From an uncultured Nitrososphaera sp. (GTDB lineage: Archaea > Thermoproteota > Nitrososphaeria > Nitrososphaerales > Nitrososphaeraceae): 25,287 nt of DNA. The position numbers and the translations under genes are program-made. Below, piece after piece: positions 13,064 through 21,586 of this stretch. The stretch lies in contig NZ_CAMLDP010000019.1 of assembly GCF_946478925.1 (NCBI RefSeq), positions 1 to 25,287 of the forward strand, written 5' to 3'. The notes beneath the pieces are model-generated. The model ran no database searches. It was not told the origin of the DNA and was given only the letters and a program-made list of their open reading frames with translations. Position 1 is the first letter of the stretch. Every line of letters starts with the position of its first letter.

Positions 13064-13294
13064 TTAACGAGACTTTATTACGGCATCCAGCTTCATGCCA
13101 TCCTCTATCTTTAGTATTCTTCCGGAGGATACCCTCTCTCCCGTGTTTAGAAAGCGAAGCTCATACTCCAATGGGTCAAGTCCTGCTCTTTCTAGAATCT
13201 GTTCGGCAACAAGGGATTCTTCGCGTATTGGGATCTCTTTGAATCCGACAGTGACGTTCTTTGCGCCTGGACCGCCAGTTACATCTGAGGCCAT
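13064..13294 (-). CDS. ubiquitin-like (beta-grasp, multi-ubiquitin-domain-type) small protein
   Basis: 76 residues from ATG 13294 (MASDVTGGPGAKNV); TTTAATATA lies 15-25 bases upstream. The body KNVTVGFKEIPIREESLVAE, QILERAGLDPLEYELRF, LNTGERVSSGRILKIEDG, MKLDAVIKSR follows the order of the small multi-ubiquitin/beta-grasp domains (strand, 'a-x-x-IL-x-x-AGLDP-x-x-Y-x-L' helix and strand, final 'DGM-x-[FL]' strand). It ends in KSR rather than Gly-Gly, so conjugation like ubiquitin or SAMP is not supported. No E1, E2 or JAB gene lies next to it. The family assignment is from pattern only. Confidence 0.6.
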   Translation of the reverse strand: MASDVTGGPGAKNVTVGFKEIPIREESLVAEQILERAGLDPLEYELRFLNTGERVSSGRILKIEDGMKLDAVIKSR

Positions 13295-13532
13295 GTGTAT
13301 GTATATTAAATACCTTGAATGATTCAAATGATTTTCCAAAGATGCAAACACGTCATGTGCATATCTATCTAGATGGTCATAGTCATATCCTCAATCGCTT
13401 CTACTGCCATACGTTTCTTATGTGAAAGAAAGGAAGAGAAACAGGACAGAATTGACAATCATTCCGTTGCCTCATTTCGCTATCATCTCTTTTAGATTAG
13501 CTGCGAGATAAAGTTGTATAGGCATTGGCACA

Positions 13533-14303
13533 TTGGCAGGAAATAATATTCTTGAATCTCTGCTGTGGGGCTTTGTAGCAAGTCTCCCTTTGGTACTGGG
13601 CGCGATACTTGCTTCCTTCGTTAGCCTGCCAAGAAAAGTGATTGCCTCAATAATGGCCTTTGGCGCTGGTGTACTGGTTGCTGCTTTGACCTTTTCACTA
13701 ATAGATGAAGCTTTCAGTCTTGCAAAGAACATGGTTCCGGTAATCGCTGGTTTTGCCCTCGGAGGAATTTCATACAGTGTCGCAAACCGCATAATAAACA
13801 AGAAGAATGAAGGTTTGAAGAACAGAAAGAGGTCACATGGTGAAAATGCAGGAGGTGGTGCAAACGCGTCTGGATTGGCCCTCATGGTAGGCTCCCTCAT
13901 GGACAATATACCTGAGAATATGGCACTCGGGATCTCTATTGTTACTGGAGGAGTTGTAAACGTTGTATTGATTGCGGCCATCTTTATTTCCAACTTTCCA
14001 GAAGGCTTGGCTTCGACTCAGGGAATGCGGAGCCATGGCAGGAGTAAAAAACAGATACTGCTGATTTGGAGCGCGGTTGTTGTCATAGGCACGGTGGCTT
14101 CTGCGATTGGATTCTCTGTTCTTTCCAAGGCCCCGCCTGAAATTGTGTCAGCTGCCCTCTCTTTTGCCTCTGGAGCTATCCTTGTAATGCTGGCAGAATC
14201 CATGATTCCAGAAGCATTCGAGAAAGGCGGGAGCGTAATTGGCCTTGCAACAATGGCGGGATTTGCGATTGCTTTTGTTTTGGGAAAATTGGGAGGAGGC
14301 TAA
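13533..14303 (+). CDS. ZIP-family divalent metal transporter
   Basis: 256 residues, start TTG 13533 with a GATAAAG box about 25 bases upstream. About eight hydrophobic segments; the metal-path motifs are in place: GSLMDNIPENMALG (TM4-like) and FISNFPEGLAST (TM5-like). A histidine/Lys/Arg loop (NEGLKNRKRSHGENAGGG) lies between segments 3 and 4, as usual for the variable cytosolic loop. In ZIPs the N-P/E and E-G residues bind Zn2+ or Fe2+ for import into the cytosol. The first ZIP motif has DNIPE rather than HxxPE, as in some archaeal members. Confidence 0.85.
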   Translation: MAGNNILESLLWGFVASLPLVLGAILASFVSLPRKVIASIMAFGAGVLVAALTFSLIDEAFSLAKNMVPVIAGFALGGISYSVANRIINKKNEGLKNRKRSHGENAGGGANASGLALMVGSLMDNIPENMALGISIVTGGVVNVVLIAAIFISNFPEGLASTQGMRSHGRSKKQILLIWSAVVVIGTVASAIGFSVLSKAPPEIVSAALSFASGAILVMLAESMIPEAFEKGGSVIGLATMAGFAIAFVLGKLGGG

Positions 14304-14586
14304 TACAGTAACATGGTCTTTACGAAAGGGTCTTTTTACAAATATATGAAATCAGGTTCAAGTGATGTCAGGTTCCCCGAAGAAGGCAGTGGACTATTAA
14401 AAAATTCGCAACGATGTAGCGAATTCTTGCCCTGTGATATTTTTACGATAACGGCTCTTTCTCATCCTGAAATTCCGAGTTTTTCAGAAAAATCTGAACA
14501 ACTGATACTACCCTCTCTGTGGAGCGGATGTCAATACGCATCGCCTATAGCCGGAGTCATCTACGAAATGCGTTTCAGGCACGCCA
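14304..14586 (+). other. intergenic 283 bp with a small inverted repeat
   Basis: AATTCGC (14403-14409) and GCGAATT (14419-14425) form a 7-bp stem with a 9-base loop. A plus-strand open frame from ATG 14313 runs into the opposite gene and has no promoter or family likeness, so it is not called. Confidence 0.4.
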
Positions 14587-14919
14587 TTATCTTCCAAGCG
14601 ACACTCCCGCCGCCTTTAGCTGCTTCATGACATACTCTACGTTGGCTGCGGTGACGCTTCCGATAGCCGAGGTTTCGCCTGCCATGCCATGAGACCTTAT
14701 CATCGAATTTACGAGCTGCGATATCATCTCTGAATCGTAAAAAGCCGTGGTTTCAGCCAAAAGCTCTACCACTTTTGCCGCATCGGTGGCGCCCGTTATC
14801 TTGCCAGACGTTATGAGTCCGCCGAACTTTTGGACTGATTCGTACACGCCGATATTGTACGCAATGAAAGCGATTTTTTCTGCCGGCAAGATTTCGTCGA
14901 TTCCTTGAGGAGAATCCAT
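14587..14919 (-). CDS. unknown protein, ~110 residues, helical
   Basis: ATG 14919 (MDSPQGIDEILPAEK); a TTG three codons upstream also fits. Segments such as KIAFIAYNIGVYESVQKFGG, DAAKVVELLAETTAFYDSEM, ISQLVNSMIRSHGM and VTAANVEYVMKQLKAAGV look like a helical bundle with no membrane span. I recognise no family. It is divergent from wecB with about 120 bases between the starts. Confidence 0.65.
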   Translation of the reverse strand: MDSPQGIDEILPAEKIAFIAYNIGVYESVQKFGGLITSGKITGATDAAKVVELLAETTAFYDSEMISQLVNSMIRSHGMAGETSAIGSVTAANVEYVMKQLKAAGVSLGR

Positions 14920-15039
14920 ATGCTGCAATCTTTATGTGCAGTCGGGATAATAGGCTTACATTCTCTCTTTCTGTATCATGCTGCATGACTAGGTGGCAAA
15001 CAATAATACTGCTTTTGGCTACCTTGTCCTTGAAAGAGA

Positions 15040-16140
15040 TTGAAAATAGCATCTGTCGTGGGGGCCCGGCCCAATTTCATAAAGCTGGCGCCTGTCCACA
15101 AGGCACTTGCCAAGAGCCCAGAAATAGAGCACACGATAATCCACACCGGCCAGCACTATGACTTTGAAATGTCCGAGATATTTTTCAAAGAGTTCAAGAT
15201 CCCCGAGCCGGACGTTAACTTGGAGGTCGGGTCCGGCACCCCCGGATACCAGACGGGCGAGATGATAAAGAGGATAGAGCAAGCGCTCTTGCGTTCAAGT
15301 TTTGACCTCGTGTTAGTGTACGGGGACACCAACTCGACGCTTGCAGGGGCGCTTGCAGCCGCTGGCTCTGGGATAAAGCTTGCACACGTAGAATCTGGTC
15401 TGAGGAGCTTTGACAGGCGGATGCCAGAGGAGACAAACAGGGTATTGACGGACCACGTAAGCGACTATTTGTTTGCCCCAACGCGCACCGCAGTCGACAA
15501 CCTGCGCAAAGAATCGGTCCAGGGCCGGATAATTTACAGTGGCGACCTGTCAGTTGAAATCGTCGACGAAGCAGTCAGGGCCGGCGCCCGGTCTGACGTC
15601 CTTGACCGGCTGGAGCTGGAATCCAAGTCGTACGTGCTTTTGACTATCCACAGAGTAGAAAACACTACTGCATCGCCGGACAGCCTTGCGACCATAATTC
15701 GGGCGATAGAGGCGCTTTCGGATACGATAATAGTGTTTCCCGCGCACCCCCGGACGCTAAAGGCTCTGGAAAAGAGCGGCCACATGCCGGCCGTCTCGCG
15801 CTGCAAGAACCTGAAATTGATAAAGCCCCTTGGGTACGTCGACTTTGTCAAGCTGGCGCACAACGCAGGCAAAATAGTCACTGATTCGGGCGGCGTCCAG
15901 AAGGAAGCCTTTCTGCTAAAGGTTCCATGCGTCACCGTCCGGCAGAACACCGAATGGGTGGAAACGGTCGGCATGGGCTGGAACAGGCTTGTCGACAGCA
16001 GCGATGCGCAGGCGATAATCGAGGCAGTGCGCAAATGGGCGCCCGCAAGAAAAACGCACAGGCCAGTTTTTGGCAGGGGCAAGACCTCTGCGACAATCCG
16101 GGACAAAATCGTGTCACTGTTGCAGCGGCAAGGCCGTTAA
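15040..16140 (+). CDS. wecB: UDP-N-acetylglucosamine 2-epimerase
   Basis: 366 residues, start TTG 15040. It converts UDP-GlcNAc to UDP-ManNAc in the cytosol for surface polysaccharide or S-layer glycan. All landmarks are present: VVGARPNFIKLAPVHKAL, TGQHYDFEMSE, VYGDTNSTLAGALA (catalytic Asp), HVESGLRSFDRRMPEETNR (two catalytic Glu), LLTIHRVENT (His) and TDSGGVQKEAFLL. Length is normal. It converges with, and overlaps by four bases, the opposite-strand methyltransferase, so both belong to one glycan-synthesis block. Confidence 0.93.
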   Translation: MKIASVVGARPNFIKLAPVHKALAKSPEIEHTIIHTGQHYDFEMSEIFFKEFKIPEPDVNLEVGSGTPGYQTGEMIKRIEQALLRSSFDLVLVYGDTNSTLAGALAAAGSGIKLAHVESGLRSFDRRMPEETNRVLTDHVSDYLFAPTRTAVDNLRKESVQGRIIYSGDLSVEIVDEAVRAGARSDVLDRLELESKSYVLLTIHRVENTTASPDSLATIIRAIEALSDTIIVFPAHPRTLKALEKSGHMPAVSRCKNLKLIKPLGYVDFVKLAHNAGKIVTDSGGVQKEAFLLKVPCVTVRQNTEWVETVGMGWNRLVDSSDAQAIIEAVRKWAPARKTHRPVFGRGKTSATIRDKIVSLLQRQGR

Positions 16141-16952
16141 GTTGTTCTATCTCGGGTCTTTTTGCAGATGATGAGCTCAGTCGACGGCCCTTCGCGGGTC
16201 ATCGACAGGAGCAGACGCTCCAGCGGATAGATGGCGCCTCCCACGGCAGACCCTGCGGATTCGCCTCTGCTCACGAGCCTCGTAAGAGACCTCCAGCAGA
16301 ATCTTCTGAACCTTGAATCTGAATTGACGGGAGCGTTCATCAGGACGAACATGGGCGCACGCTCTATTACCTGAAACCCTGTCTCTGCAAGCAGCCTCTC
16401 GATGTACCTTTTTGACCTTGTCACCTGAAAATTGGCCCTTGCCCCGTTAGAGTGCACAAAGTTCTCCGACAGGACAAAAATCCCAGCCGGCTCCAAGAGC
16501 GCATGGATGTTCTGTACCGCCCGCCTGTACTTTTCATCGCTTGTGATGTGGAAAAGGACGTCAAAGGCGGACACGACGCTGTACCTGTTCTTGCCCAGCG
16601 TTTCAAGCAGGTTGTTCTCGCCAATGTCGGCGACATAAAACTGCGAGTCGGGGTACTTTGCTTTCATATTCTTTACCGCGACGTCCGTGATGTCCAACCC
16701 GTCCACCCTGCCCCTGCACAGTTCCTTCCAAAAGTCGATGTAAAAGCCCGTCCCGACACCGATGTCAAGGACTGTCGTGGCGTCGCTAAAGCGGTAGTCT
16801 AGTTTCCCGAGAGTCTTGAGCAGGACGTGCCTGCGGACCCTGTACATCCACCCATTGTAATTCTTGCCGAGGGTGGAAAAGCCCACGCCGGACAGGTCGA
16901 AATTCTTGGCAAGCCTTTCCTCCCAGTACCCCCTCGTCTCCGAGTTTTTCAT
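16137..16952 (-). CDS. SAM-dependent class I methyltransferase
   Basis: 271 residues, ATG 16952. Motif I is VLDIGVGTGFYIDFWKEL (~61-78), followed by VDGLDITDVAVKNMK, the acidic motif II YVADIGENN, and a VVSAFDVLFHITSDE post-motif. Such enzymes methylate small molecules or sugars. It overlaps the start of the upstream glycosyltransferase gene by four bases (ATGA), so the two are translationally coupled, pointing to methylation of a glycan or its lipid carrier. Substrate is inferred from context. Confidence 0.85.
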   Translation of the reverse strand: MKNSETRGYWEERLAKNFDLSGVGFSTLGKNYNGWMYRVRRHVLLKTLGKLDYRFSDATTVLDIGVGTGFYIDFWKELCRGRVDGLDITDVAVKNMKAKYPDSQFYVADIGENNLLETLGKNRYSVVSAFDVLFHITSDEKYRRAVQNIHALLEPAGIFVLSENFVHSNGARANFQVTRSKRYIERLLAETGFQVIERAPMFVLMNAPVNSDSRFRRFCWRSLTRLVSRGESAGSAVGGAIYPLERLLLSMTREGPSTELIICKKTRDRTT

Positions 16953-17908
16953 AGCGCAAGCCTCCTCGTTGCGCCCCTGCTGTCCTCAAGCAGGTTCTGG
17001 TACATGCCGATAAACCTCGACGCGACTGCGGCCGGGTCGTGCTCTTGCGGAAGCCGGATGTGCACGTTTCTCTGGTAGTCTATTACTTTCAGGCCGCAGG
17101 CGAGGGCTTCAAGCGCCGTCTTGCTCAGGTTTTCAAGCACCCTGCCGTTTACGTACCTTATGTCGGCGTATGCCTCGTACCTTCCAAGAAAGGCCGGCAT
17201 GTCGCCATACTTGATGGGGTTTTTGGTCCTGTCGTACACCTCCAGCTTGTAGGGCAAATTGCTTTTTTCAAAATGCCGTACGACCCGCGGTAGGTCTGCC
17301 GTCTCGGTGTTGAAGGTCAAGGCTTTGCCGTCATTGTTCTGACCTGAATTTTCTCCAGTGGACTTTGATGCCGGCCGGAAATGGTCTACGTCCACAGGAT
17401 TTGAGACGTAAATCGATCCTTGCGGCGCCAGTTCTACAAGGTCGGGAGTAGCAACGATAACCATGTCGGCCATCTTCTGGGCCTGCGGGTTTATTCTCCG
17501 GTTTCTTATTCTCCTTGCCGCATAGATGGCCGCAACAGCAAGGTCCGACGCGACTGATCTGTGCGGAAGGCTGTATTTCTTCTTCAGCCCTCTGATGTCC
17601 GTGCCGTGGTAATGGAGCACGATTGTTATCTTGTTCCCAAATTTCTTGCGCAGGGCGGGCACCAGCTCTGCCCTGCTATGGACGTGAACCACGTCCGCCT
17701 TTTCCGCCCTTGTCATGCATTCCTGTACAAAATCCTGGGGGCTATCGACGACGTCTACGATGCCCTTTCCCCTGTAAAAATCATAAATCCCGAACTTGTC
17801 TGCGTTACTTGTTATTACGACCTGTGACTGGCACCCCTGCATCCTCTGGTATTTTGCCAGAACGCACGCCACGCCGGCCTGATCCCAGACATGCAGTATG
17901 TTCAGCAT
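16949..17908 (-). CDS. GT4-like glycosyltransferase
   Basis: 319 residues, ATG 17908. The N-terminal Rossmann half shows MLNILHVWDQAGVACVLAKY, DVVHVHSRAELVPALRKK and IVLHYHGTDIRG; the C-terminal half shows IYVSNPVDVDHFRP and SKTALEALACGLKVI, the GT-B 'E-x7-E' region with the nucleotide-sugar-binding Glu. It is shorter than usual GT4 enzymes (~350-400). Middle gene of a three-gene minus-strand operon (glycosyltransferase, this gene, methyltransferase). Donor and acceptor unknown; a role in cell-surface glycan is inferred. Confidence 0.83.
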   Translation of the reverse strand: MLNILHVWDQAGVACVLAKYQRMQGCQSQVVITSNADKFGIYDFYRGKGIVDVVDSPQDFVQECMTRAEKADVVHVHSRAELVPALRKKFGNKITIVLHYHGTDIRGLKKKYSLPHRSVASDLAVAAIYAARRIRNRRINPQAQKMADMVIVATPDLVELAPQGSIYVSNPVDVDHFRPASKSTGENSGQNNDGKALTFNTETADLPRVVRHFEKSNLPYKLEVYDRTKNPIKYGDMPAFLGRYEAYADIRYVNGRVLENLSKTALEALACGLKVIDYQRNVHIRLPQEHDPAAVASRFIGMYQNLLEDSRGATRRLAL

Positions 17909-17948
17909 TTTGTTTTTTTCACGACCTTGTTTTCAGACATATCTCCAT

Positions 17949-19127
17949 CTAGCTCGATTGGTAGGCCCTCAGTATTTCAGGCTCGAAATTCTCCCACACC
18001 AGATTTCTGCGCGCAAACTCAAACGTCCTTGTTCTTTTCTTGTAAAGCTCATCCATATTTTCGCTATAGTATTCCAACTGCGACGCCAAGTCTTTATAGC
18101 TGTCAAAAGTAGAGCAGTTTTCCTGCAGCGTCTCTGTCACGGTTTCAAAGGAGGAAGTGCACATCACGTAAAGGCCAGCGTGGGCGTATTCGTAGACCTT
18201 GTTCGGGTTGGCAAAGTAGTGTGACCAGTGCTTTCTCCACGGAAGCAACCCTGCCGAGTTGTTCGACATCTCTTTGAACATTTCTCTTCTCGGAAGGAAC
18301 CCTGCAAAATCTACCCTTGAGGACGGAATGGCGGCTTGCTGCCAGCCGAGCACCCTCAGTCTCCCCGTGTTGCCGTTGTTGGAATCAAACAGGTCGTACA
18401 GGCCGTCCATGTTGCGGTTTGGCAGCGTGGAGCTGCTGCCCTGGCCGCCGCCGTCGCTTCCCGAGTAGACGGAGGACAGCCTGTCCATGTATCGGGGCTC
18501 GTCAATGTCGCTTGTCTCCTGCCTCGTTGGGTAGTTCGGGACGACTAGTACCTTGGCGCCGTTCCCGGAGGCCAGCCTGAGCTCCTTTGCAATCCTGTCA
18601 GAGACGGTGATTGTCACTTCTGATGAATCCAGTACCTCCTTCTCCCACTTTGTCCACAGGCTGGTCGCGTGGCGGTTTATCGCGCTCTTTTTGGTCCGTG
18701 CCGCAATGGACCTGATGGAATGCGCCAGGCTGCTCGCGCGATGCTGCCGCTCCTGCGCTTCTTCCATCTCTCTCAGGAGAAGCGAGTGCTTTGACCACGA
18801 CTCGTGGTCGTCATATACAAAGTGCTCACCGAAATCCTTGACGAGCCTTGCCGAAAAGAGGTTGTGGGCGTGCACAACGTCCGGCCTGACCTGCGCGAGG
18901 ATTTTGCCGAGCTGTCCCTTTACCGAATGCCAGTAGTACGGGATTCCATAAAGCGCCTTTGCCGTCCAGTCTATCTCGTACGTCTTGCTGAATGCTTTTG
19001 GCACGTATCCGCTTGCAATCTTTTTCCCCGCAAAATACACCTCGTGGCCCTGCTTTGACGCAGTCAGAGCCGATTTTTCGACCCGCCAGTCCGGAAGACC
19101 ATCGTGAGAAAGGTGCAATATCCTCAT
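17949..19127 (-). CDS. GT4-like glycosyltransferase
   Basis: 392 residues, ATG 19127. N-terminal MRILHLSHDGLPDWRVEKSA, then VRPDVVHAHNLFSARLVKDF and FVYDDHESW; C-terminal GWQQAAIPSSRVDFAGFLPR, AGLLPWRKHWSHYFANPNK and VYEYAHAGLYVMCTS, the GT4 sugar-nucleotide site. An unusual Ser/Gly-rich insertion (YSGSDGGGQGSSSTLPNRN) lies before the C-terminal domain. First gene of the operon, 40 bases ahead of the next glycosyltransferase. Confidence 0.83.
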   Translation of the reverse strand: MRILHLSHDGLPDWRVEKSALTASKQGHEVYFAGKKIASGYVPKAFSKTYEIDWTAKALYGIPYYWHSVKGQLGKILAQVRPDVVHAHNLFSARLVKDFGEHFVYDDHESWSKHSLLLREMEEAQERQHRASSLAHSIRSIAARTKKSAINRHATSLWTKWEKEVLDSSEVTITVSDRIAKELRLASGNGAKVLVVPNYPTRQETSDIDEPRYMDRLSSVYSGSDGGGQGSSSTLPNRNMDGLYDLFDSNNGNTGRLRVLGWQQAAIPSSRVDFAGFLPRREMFKEMSNNSAGLLPWRKHWSHYFANPNKVYEYAHAGLYVMCTSSFETVTETLQENCSTFDSYKDLASQLEYYSENMDELYKKRTRTFEFARRNLVWENFEPEILRAYQSS

Positions 19128-19212
19128 TGCTCGCCGCTATAGTTATTCCTCCAAATCTAAAATGAGTTTCACAGAAAATGACGTTTTCCTCTAGAAGCTT
19201 TTGCAGTAGTCG

Positions 19213-19635
19213 TTACACTAGAGGTTTCCATCTGGCCTGCCAACTGCCGATTTCCTCCATGATGGCCTCAAGCTCCTTTGCACAGTCTGAAAGCCTGTAC
19301 TTGACTCCTGCCGATCTTCTTCCTCCGCCGGTCTTTTTGACCACCAGGCCCACGCGCTCCAGCTCCTTTAGGCGCTCTGACAACACTGTGCCGCTGATTC
19401 CCGCAAGGACGCGTTTCAGGTCGCCAAAGCTCGCCGGTTCTCCTGCGCTTAGGTTTTCAAGGATCAAAAGCGCCCACCTTCTGCCCAGCGTCTTTGCTAT
19501 CCTTGCGGCGCCTACAAACCCTCTTCTGCCACTGCTGTTCATCCTATCTAGGGTGACATTCATGCCGGCCGCACCTCTTTTCCTTGCAGCGAACTGGCCT
19601 TGCACCAGAGCGACGATGCCTTGGCGTCTATGCAT
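19213..19635 (-). CDS. HxlR-family winged-helix transcription regulator
   Basis: Up to 140 residues. The domain runs from AARIAKTLGRRWALLILENL through FGDLKRVLAGISGTVLSERL, KELERVGLVVKKTGGGRRSA and VKYRLSDCAKELEAIM, a standard HxlR fold. There is no conserved redox cysteine at the N-terminus; the one Cys is in the last helix (SDCAKEL). ATG 19635 gives a long basic N-terminus; ATG 19563 or 19542 are more usual lengths. It starts 10 bases after the SHOCT gene, likely the same transcript. Confidence 0.85.
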   Translation of the reverse strand: MHRRQGIVALVQGQFAARKRGAAGMNVTLDRMNSSGRRGFVGAARIAKTLGRRWALLILENLSAGEPASFGDLKRVLAGISGTVLSERLKELERVGLVVKKTGGGRRSAGVKYRLSDCAKELEAIMEEIGSWQARWKPLV

Positions 19636-19644
19636 GGCAAGATC

Positions 19645-20022
19645 TTAGCCCTCCTGCTGTCGCAGGTCGCGCAGCATCTGCTCAAACTGCTCTTTTGTGA
19701 TCTCGCCTTTTGCGTACCTCTCCCTGACAATCGACTCTGCATCCTGCCTGTATTGTTGCGGCGGGTAACGATAGTAACCCCATCCTCTTCCCCTCCAGGG
19801 CCAGAGCAGCCACCTCGCCACGATGAAGATTAGGAATATCACAAAGATGCCGCCAAGCCAGCCGAAACGAAACGGAAAGAACGGATAGTAGTAGTGGTAT
19901 CCGCTTGAAAGCTGGGGAGCCAGCAACAGCGACACAACAATGGACACTCCGATCGCGGCTATCACTCCCACTATGCTCCAGCCTATGATTTTCCTTGTGC
20001 GGTCTGTTTGCCATTCGCTCAT
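19645..20022 (-). CDS. SHOCT-domain membrane protein
   Basis: 125 residues, ATG 20022. Two hydrophobic segments (~12-34, IIGWSIVGVIAAIGVSIVV; ~53-75, WLGGIFVIFLIFIVARWLL) with a Tyr/Phe/Pro-rich linker between them (SGYHYYYPFFPFRFG). The C-terminus SIVRERYAKGEITKEQFEQM is a clear SHOCT motif, a short oligomerisation domain often placed at protein ends. Function unknown; together with HxlR it may form a small regulated unit. Confidence 0.8.
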   Translation of the reverse strand: MSEWQTDRTRKIIGWSIVGVIAAIGVSIVVSLLLAPQLSSGYHYYYPFFPFRFGWLGGIFVIFLIFIVARWLLWPWRGRGWGYYRYPPQQYRQDAESIVRERYAKGEITKEQFEQMLRDLRQQEG

Positions 20023-20082
20023 GCTACTTGGCTCGGCCTCCTGTTATAATGCGGCTTGAAAGTGATTGATTAGATTCGTTCA

Positions 20083-20529
20083 TCATTCAACTTGCACTCC
20101 CTGTGTTCTGGTTCTGCGGATCGCAAGCACTACGAGCGCGGCTGCTGCAAGCGTTATCAGGATGGCTCCAAGGCCGATGTGGGCCGTGTGAGGAAACCCA
20201 AAGCCTATGCCGGAAGCAATGTGAATTTCATGCACGGCTGACTTGTAAAATATGCCAACTCCGATAACGCTTCCCGCGGCAATCAGCGATTTCAGAGATA
20301 CGCCGGCACGCGCTGCGACTGCGATAACTATGACAAGGCCAAGGCCGTACAGCCCGTCACCTATGGGCTCAAGTGTCGCCGCGCCTGAATTCAGGCCGAT
20401 GGCGCCAAGCAGAATCAGCCCTTCGCCGGCAAATCCAAGTGCAAATCCTGCCAGGTGTATCCCCATGCCTATTGCGGCGTACCTGCGCGAAAGTGCCGCC
20501 AGGCTGGTGCTACTGCGCTGCCCTGGCAA
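20083..20529 (-). CDS. four-helix membrane protein, unknown
   Basis: 148 residues from TTG 20529, or 127 from ATG 20466. Hydrophobic segments: IGMGIHLAGFALGFAGEGLI, YGLGLVIVIAVAARAGV, LIAAGSVIGVGIFYKSAVHE and IGLGAILITLAAAALVVLAI. Three histidines (IHLAG, VHEIHIASG, FPHTAHIG) near membrane edges could be metal ligands, which is inference. The TTG start overlaps the upstream SRPBCC gene by 20 bases, suggesting coupling. Confidence 0.72.
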   Translation of the reverse strand: MPGQRSSTSLAALSRRYAAIGMGIHLAGFALGFAGEGLILLGAIGLNSGAATLEPIGDGLYGLGLVIVIAVAARAGVSLKSLIAAGSVIGVGIFYKSAVHEIHIASGIGFGFPHTAHIGLGAILITLAAAALVVLAIRRTRTQGVQVE

Positions 20530-20929
20530 TCCTGTCTAGCGCCTCCTCGGTTCCTTTTGCGATGCTGTTCTTCACGTTGCCTCTGAACAACACCGGCACG
20601 CCGGGCACTTCTATGTCCCAGGAAATGTCTATCTTTGTTGCCGAGCCTCCATCAAGGGGGGTCAGCGTGATCTTCCTTCTGCCTGTCATTACGCCTTCCC
20701 TCATGACTATCTCCACAGACTTTTTGGGGTTCAGCATCACTGTCTGCCTTCCACGCGAGTCCCTAAAGCCGACCGTCACCTCTCTTTCAATGATGTTGCC
20801 ATCCCTGCTAATGTTCCTGACGGAGTTAAGCCCTGGGTAGTACTTTGGCTCGCTGTCAACGTCTGCAATTATCTCCCACACCCTGTCCACCGGGGCAGGC
20901 ACGTTGCGACTGGCGTTGATTCTCGACAT
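20510..20929 (-). CDS. SRPBCC / polyketide-cyclase-like (COQ10-type) protein
   Basis: 139 residues, ATG 20929. START-like fold: INASRNVPAPVDRVWEIIAD, PKYYPGLNSVRNISRDGN, EREVTVGFRDSRGRQTVML, RKITLTPLDGGSATKIDISW and a long C-terminal helix (VKNSIAKGTEEALDRIARA). Members bind hydrophobic ligands such as quinones or lipids. In this place, between membrane-protein genes, a quinone or lipid ligand is reasonable but not shown. Overlaps the next gene; the gene at 20942 lies 12 bases upstream, so all may form one transcript. Confidence 0.85.
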   Translation of the reverse strand: MSRINASRNVPAPVDRVWEIIADVDSEPKYYPGLNSVRNISRDGNIIEREVTVGFRDSRGRQTVMLNPKKSVEIVMREGVMTGRRKITLTPLDGGSATKIDISWDIEVPGVPVLFRGNVKNSIAKGTEEALDRIARAAQ

Positions 20930-20941
20930 TTTTCCTAATCA

Positions 20942-21376
20942 TCACCTTGTTACGGTCGTTGCCGGCAACACGGCCCTTGCGCTCATCACGCCCTTTGCAA
21001 CGCCGAGGCCGAATATGCCTAGGCCGATTATGACTCCGAATATGGGACCTGGGACCACGATGACTGCCAAATATCCAGTAGCTATCAGGGCAGGCATCAT
21101 GAACATGGCGCCGCTAACAGCCAGCAGCCCTGCCACAAGAAACGACCTCTGCTTCCACGACACGACGAACGCCCCTGCGGACATCACGACGGCGCTCATG
21201 CCAAGCACCGGCCCAAACCATGTCGGCCCGGCTCCCGGTAAGAGCCCTGCCTGCACTATCAGCGGCGCAAGGCCTGGCTGCAACACCAGAAATCCGCCTG
21301 CAAAAAAGGGCAAGACTACTGCAAGTGTCGCAGCGGCCAGCCCCACTGCCAATACGCGTTTTAGAGTTTTTGTCAT
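20942..21376 (-). CDS. four- to five-helix membrane protein, unknown
   Basis: 144 residues from ATG 21376; a TTG two codons earlier is less likely since TTAAAATAATTT (21393-21404) gives TATA spacing to the ATG. Segments: VLAVGLAAATLAVVLPFFAG, FGPVLGMSAVVMSAGAFVV, FLVAGLLAVSGAMFMMPALI and YLAVIVVPGPIFGVIIGLGI. No catalytic motif. It heads a minus-strand run 21376-20083 and its upstream region has two palindromes at 21406-21416 and 21425-21437, so it is probably regulated by the neighbouring winged-helix protein. Confidence 0.75.
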   Translation of the reverse strand: MTKTLKRVLAVGLAAATLAVVLPFFAGGFLVLQPGLAPLIVQAGLLPGAGPTWFGPVLGMSAVVMSAGAFVVSWKQRSFLVAGLLAVSGAMFMMPALIATGYLAVIVVPGPIFGVIIGLGIFGLGVAKGVMSARAVLPATTVTR

Positions 21377-21405
21377 GCCCAAACATCGGCAGAAATTATT
21401 TTAAC

Positions 21406-21416
21406 GGTTGTCAACC
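21406..21416. promoter_or_regulatory. GGTTG-T-CAACC palindrome next to a TATA box
   Basis: A perfect 5-1-5 palindrome directly upstream of the minus-strand TATA region (21393-21404) of the 21376 gene. A different sequence from the GTAAC palindrome nearby; possible second operator. Confidence 0.4.
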
Positions 21417-21424
21417 AAAGACAC

Positions 21425-21437
21425 GTAACTTAGTTAC
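21425..21437. promoter_or_regulatory. operator candidate 1, GTAACT-T-AGTTAC
   Basis: A perfect 13-bp palindrome in the intergenic region shared by the divergent membrane-protein gene and the winged-helix regulator. It differs by one central base from the palindrome at 21908-21920. Confidence 0.65.
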
Positions 21438-21504
21438 CACACCCTTAATCTACTCTGCCAAAAAGCCCTTTTAGTGAGCTTTAACTATGGTGCTATTAAT
21501 GATA

Positions 21505-21585
21505 ATGCCGCTTGGTATTGACGACAGGTTTGCTAACCCCATTGATCCTGTACTGACTGCCGCCAAGCCCGGAAAGCCTGGTTAA
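21505..21585 (+). CDS. leader ORF (26 codons) or out-of-frame N-terminus of the winged-helix gene
   Basis: ATG 21505 has a CTTTAACT box about 25 bases upstream. It reads MPLGIDDRFANPIDPVLTAA then KPGKPG and stops at TAA 21583-21585, one base before the TTG start of the regulator. In the regulator's frame the overlapping bases read LPPSPESLVK, which joins well to LVHEYRD. So it may be a coupled leader peptide, or the real N-terminus separated by a frameshift. Confidence 0.4.
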   Translation: MPLGIDDRFANPIDPVLTAAKPGKPG

Positions 21586-21586
21586 A

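Noticed and set aside
14313..14630. Plus-strand ORF of 105 codons after the ZIP transporter
   Set aside because: No TATA box at leaderless distance, no family likeness, and its end overlaps the opposite-strand gene at 14587.
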